Assembly (NCBI GenBank): GCA_009784635.1
Contig: WRBG01000106.1
Location: forward strand, 1-6,899
Direction of reading: 5' to 3'
Source of the DNA: Bacteroidales bacterium
GTDB lineage: Bacteria > Bacteroidota > Bacteroidia > Bacteroidales > UBA932
DNA: 6,899 nt
Position numbers and translations under genes: made by a program
Shown here: piece by piece, positions 6,520 to 6,899 of the stretch
Numbering within the stretch: the first letter of the stretch is position 1
Layout of the letters: every line of letters starts with the position of its first letter
Notes under the pieces: generated by a model
Told to the model about the DNA's origin: nothing
What the model saw: the letters and a program-made list of their open reading frames with translations, nothing else
Databases searched by the model: none

Positions 6520-6899
6520 ATGCTCGATAAAAAAGAAACTTTAGCCCTGCAATCCGCTCCGGAAAAAGCGGTATTTGTTTCCGTGGTCAGCCCCAATCAG
6601 AGTGAACATGAAATCAATGAGTACTTAGACGAACTTCGGTTTTTGGCAGAAACCGCCGGAGTTGAAGAAGACGCTCGCTTTGTACAACGCTTAGACCGCC
6701 CCAATCCAAAAACCTATTTGGGAACCGGACGATTAGAGGATTTAGTCGCTTACCTTAAAGCCCGGGAAATAAACTTGGCTGTTTTTGACGACGAACTCAG
6801 TCCGTCTCAATTGAGAAATATAAACAAAGCCCTTGGATGTAAAATATTGGACAGAACAAACCTCATCCTTGATATATTTGCCCAAAGAGCCCAAACCGC
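6520..6899 (+). CDS. hflX: HflX ribosome-associated GTPase, N-terminal part (3' end beyond window)
   Basis: Translation from the ATG at 6520 gives 126 complete codons, open to the window edge. HflX binds the 50S/70S ribosome, hydrolyses GTP and splits stalled or heat-damaged ribosomes; it is cytosolic. The visible part is the family's N-terminal domain: AVFVSVV (17-23), YLDELRFLAETAGV (35-48), the strongly conserved RPNPKTYLGTGRLEDL (60-75), VFDDELSPSQLRN (88-100) and CKILDRTNLILDIFAQRAQT (107-126). The GTPase domain lies beyond the edge. The ATG at 6520 fits the family start, as only about 16 residues precede the first beta-strand. There is no Shine-Dalgarno sequence and no convincing promoter between the tonB terminator and this start. 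Confidence 0.95.
   Translation, partial: MLDKKETLALQSAPEKAVFVSVVSPNQSEHEINEYLDELRFLAETAGVEEDARFVQRLDRPNPKTYLGTGRLEDLVAYLKAREINLAVFDDELSPSQLRNINKALGCKILDRTNLILDIFAQRAQT

Noticed and set aside
1..6899. A new defence, mobile or biosynthetic system
   Set aside because: All six protein-coding genes belong to well-known families, and I found no transposase, integrase, CRISPR-type repeats, toxin-antitoxin pair or unexplained conserved frame. The parS-like site is the only clearly unexpected element.

Overview
The window looks like an ordinary chromosomal segment of a Bacteroidota bacterium, probably of the order Bacteroidales. The evidence is: promoters of the TAnnTTTG / TTTG type used by this phylum's primary sigma factor; gene starts without a Shine-Dalgarno sequence; a TonB-dependent receptor with an N-terminal carboxypeptidase-regulatory-like domain; a TonB protein of the Bacteroidales pattern (N-terminus MEIKKTPKADLENKK, acidic periplasmic linker, C-terminal WTPG and PVVFQLR); and a YbeY with GYKD in place of the usual GYDH. 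The order-level placement rests on remembered family patterns, not on a search.

Layout. Positions 1-464 (minus) hold the N-terminal part of a MurJ/MviN-like lipid-linked flippase that runs off the left edge. Just upstream of it in transcription, 487-2868 (minus) is a complete 793-residue outer-membrane TonB-dependent receptor with its own TAnnTTTG promoter at 2901-2908. Positions 3098-4987 (minus) are mnmG and 4992-5435 (minus) are ybeY, 4 bases apart and so one operon, read from a promoter at about 5458-5489. Divergent from it is a tRNA-Ala (anticodon GGC, 5541-5614, plus) with a textbook TTTG-N20-TACCTTTG promoter. Then come tonB (5765-6463, plus), a strong intrinsic terminator (6482-6510) and the start of hflX (6520 to the right edge, plus).

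How the genes relate. TonB and the TonB-dependent receptor belong to the same kind of system: inner-membrane energy is passed to outer-membrane uptake. They are nevertheless separate transcription units, and no substrate can be read from the context. YbeY (rRNA maturation and quality control), MnmG (tRNA wobble-uridine modification), the tRNA gene and HflX (ribosome-associated GTPase) make a loose translation-related neighbourhood. The flippase handles cell-envelope lipid-linked precursors.

The most notable non-gene element is a perfect 16-bp match to the bacterial parS centromere consensus (TGTTNCACGTGAAACA) at 3395-3410, inside the mnmG coding sequence. It suggests that the locus is origin-proximal and binds ParB. 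I found no mobile element, CRISPR array or convincing new gene system. There is no gene-free stretch longer than about 230 bases.
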